The position numbers were made by a program, and so were the translations under genes. Below, one piece after another: positions 62,574 through 64,000 of a stretch of DNA of 64,000 nucleotides; the stretch's first letter is position 1; every line of letters begins with the position of its first letter. This DNA is from a bacterium Scap17 (GTDB taxonomy: Bacteria > Pseudomonadota > Gammaproteobacteria > Pseudomonadales > Halomonadaceae). Under the pieces are notes generated by a model. That model did not search any database. It saw only the letters and a list, made by a program, of their open reading frames with translations, and was not told the DNA's origin. Where the stretch lies: contig VINJ01000001.1 of NCBI GenBank assembly GCA_013376735.1, forward strand, positions 3,720,001 through 3,784,000. Direction: 5' to 3'.

Positions 62574-64000
62574 TCAGGCGTTGACGCTGAAGCGCTCCAG
62601 TATGGCCTCGGCGGACATCGGCCGCGCCAGCAGGTAGCCCTGATAGGTGTCGCAGCCCAGTCGCTTGAGCTCCTCGAACTGCACGTCCGTCTCGACTCCC
62701 TCGGCGACGATCTCATGGCCCAGCGAGTGCCCCAGGCTGATCACGGCGCCGACCAGCTGGATGGCCTGCTGATTGGGACAGCGGATACCGCCCTCAGAGC
62801 CGGCGACCGCATCCATCTTCATCACAAAGCTGCGGTCGACCTTGAGCACATCCAGCGGCAGGAATGACAGATAGGACAGCGACGAATAGCCCTGCCCGAA
62901 GTCATCCAGCGCCACACGCACGCCCAGCTCGCGCAGCGCGCCGAGCACGGCAAGCCCCCCTTCCATGTCCTGGATCAGCAGCGTCTCGGTCACCTCGACT
63001 TCCAGCCGCGTCGGCGACAGCTTCTGGTTTTCCAGCACGCCGAAGACTTCGTTCTCGTAGCCCGAGGTCAGCTGGCGCGCCGACAGATTGACCGCCATGC
63101 GCGGCATGTGAAGGCCGGCGTCCTGCCAGCGCACCATCTGGGCACAGGCCTCCTCGAGCACGAAACGCCCGAGACGGAAGATCAGGCCGGTCTCCTCGGC
63201 CAGCGGAATGAACTGGGCTGGCGAGATCATGCCCAGCTCCGGATGCTGCCAGCGCAGCAGCGCCTCGACACCCTGCAGTTCACCGTGGCTATCCAGCTGC
63301 GGCTGGTAATGCAGATAGAGCTGCTCGCTGCCGATGGCCTGACGCAGGTCCTGTTCCAGCGTCATGCGCGACGCGACATGCTTGTCCAGCGACGACTCCC
63401 AGCACAGCGCATGATCGCCGCGCGACTTGGCGTGATAGAGCGCCACATCGGCATTCAGCATCAGCGCCTGGGCATCGCCATTGGTCTCGGACAGCACATA
63501 GCCTGCCGTCAGACTGATGATCAGCGGGCGACCCAGAATCGTAAAGGGACGCTCGACCTTCTGCTGGATCTCCTCCACCACCTGCGCCGGATCATCATTG
63601 CCATGCGGCAGATAGAGGCCGAACTCATCGGCCCCCAGGCGCGCCACCAGACCACCAGGCGGCAGCAGACGACGCAGGCGCTCGCCGACCGCGACCAGCA
63701 GCTGGTCACCGGCTTCATGGCCCAGGCCATCGTTGACGGTCGAGAAACGGTCGATATCGGCGTAGATCATCAAGCCACCCGCCGTGACGCGCTCGTCGGC
63801 CGCCGCCATGAAGGCCTTGCGGTTATAGAGCCCCGTCAGGGCATCATGGCGCGCCAGAAAATCGAGCTGACGCTCGGACTCCTTGTGCGCACTGATGTCC
63901 AGCAGCAGGCCTTCCCAGTAGCGCACGCCATCCTCGCTATCGATCATCACGCTACGGTCCAGCACCCAACGCTCATGGTCGGCGATGATGCGGAAGACCT
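62574..64000 (-). CDS. PAS-GGDEF-EAL protein, C-terminal part (5' end outside window)
   Basis: About 475 residues are present, starting inside a PAS/PAC domain (WVLDRSVMIDSEDGVRYWEGLLLDIS). The GGDEF domain follows (DALTGLYNRKAFM), whose active-site loop is GADEF in ARLGADEFGLYLP instead of GGDEF. The C-terminal EAL domain is complete: GVEALLRWQHPELG, VNLSARQL, VALDDFGQGYSSL, KVDRSFV and EGVETDVQFEELKRLGCDTYQGYLLARP. Likely a cyclic-di-GMP phosphodiesterase, with the GGDEF half regulatory or weakly active. It continues beyond the window, so further sensor domains may exist. The 3' end faces slmA. Confidence 0.9.
   Translation of the reverse strand, partial: VFRIIADHERWVLDRSVMIDSEDGVRYWEGLLLDISAHKESERQLDFLARHDALTGLYNRKAFMAAADERVTAGGLMIYADIDRFSTVNDGLGHEAGDQLLVAVGERLRRLLPPGGLVARLGADEFGLYLPHGNDDPAQVVEEIQQKVERPFTILGRPLIISLTAGYVLSETNGDAQALMLNADVALYHAKSRGDHALCWESSLDKHVASRMTLEQDLRQAIGSEQLYLHYQPQLDSHGELQGVEALLRWQHPELGMISPAQFIPLAEETGLIFRLGRFVLEEACAQMVRWQDAGLHMPRMAVNLSARQLTSGYENEVFGVLENQKLSPTRLEVEVTETLLIQDMEGGLAVLGALRELGVRVALDDFGQGYSSLSYLSFLPLDVLKVDRSFVMKMDAVAGSEGGIRCPNQQAIQLVGAVISLGHSLGHEIVAEGVETDVQFEELKRLGCDTYQGYLLARPMSAEAILERFSVNA

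Overview
The window is a chromosomal core region of a GC-rich gammaproteobacterium. Gene order and protein character point to the Halomonadaceae (a Cobetia- or Halomonas-like marine bacterium). The evidence is the Pseudomonas/Halomonas-type order frr-uppS-cdsA-dxr-rseP and map-glnD-dapC-arsC-dapD-dapE, the run coaBC-dut-algC-argB-slmA, and acidic loops in BamA. The genus is inference. I see no phage genes, transposases, CRISPR arrays, toxin-antitoxin or defence genes, and no rRNA or tRNA genes. Nearly everything is vertically conserved housekeeping DNA.

Layout: (1) 1-3719: the end of an RskA-type anti-sigma factor gene, facing folM, fre and ubiD (folate/pterin reduction, flavin reduction, ubiquinone synthesis). 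(2) 3880-8027: rho and trxA, divergent from ppx. (3) 8069-30089: one long minus-strand series, tilS, accA, dnaE, rnhB, lpxB, lpxA, fabZ, lpxD, skp, bamA, rseP, dxr, cdsA, uppS, frr, pyrH, tsf, rpsB. Transcription runs from rpsB down to tilS. It joins translation, phospholipid, isoprenoid and lipid A synthesis, outer-membrane assembly and replication. (4) 30405-38585, plus strand: map, glnD, then the lysine/diaminopimelate genes dapC, arsC-like, dapD, dapE and a small unknown gene. (5) 38680-45822: a membrane-anchored cold-shock protein, slyX, trxB, a 2-Cys peroxiredoxin, a CPXCG zinc-ribbon protein and acnA. (6) 45941-56886, minus strand: maeA, a YeeE/YedE sulfur transporter, trpS, ald, a thioesterase/DUF2007 pair, rlmI, mutM, rpmG, rpmB, radC. 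(7) 57185-62425, plus strand: coaBC, dut, algC, argB, slmA. (8) An EAL phosphodiesterase with a degenerate GGDEF, truncated by the window end.

I did not find a new biological system. The items most worth a second look are: a two-helix membrane-anchored cold-shock domain protein; a pattern in terminator hairpins (perfect inverted repeats at all six convergent gene pairs, and G-U wobble placement that follows the direction of the upstream gene elsewhere); three short tandem-repeat arrays (periods 10, 15 and 18 bp) each next to a gene-end hairpin; low-complexity insertions or tails in TilS, RnhB and possibly DnaE; and a small unknown gene translationally coupled to dapE. Start codons were re-chosen from ribosome-binding sites and family alignments where the longest reading frame was implausible.
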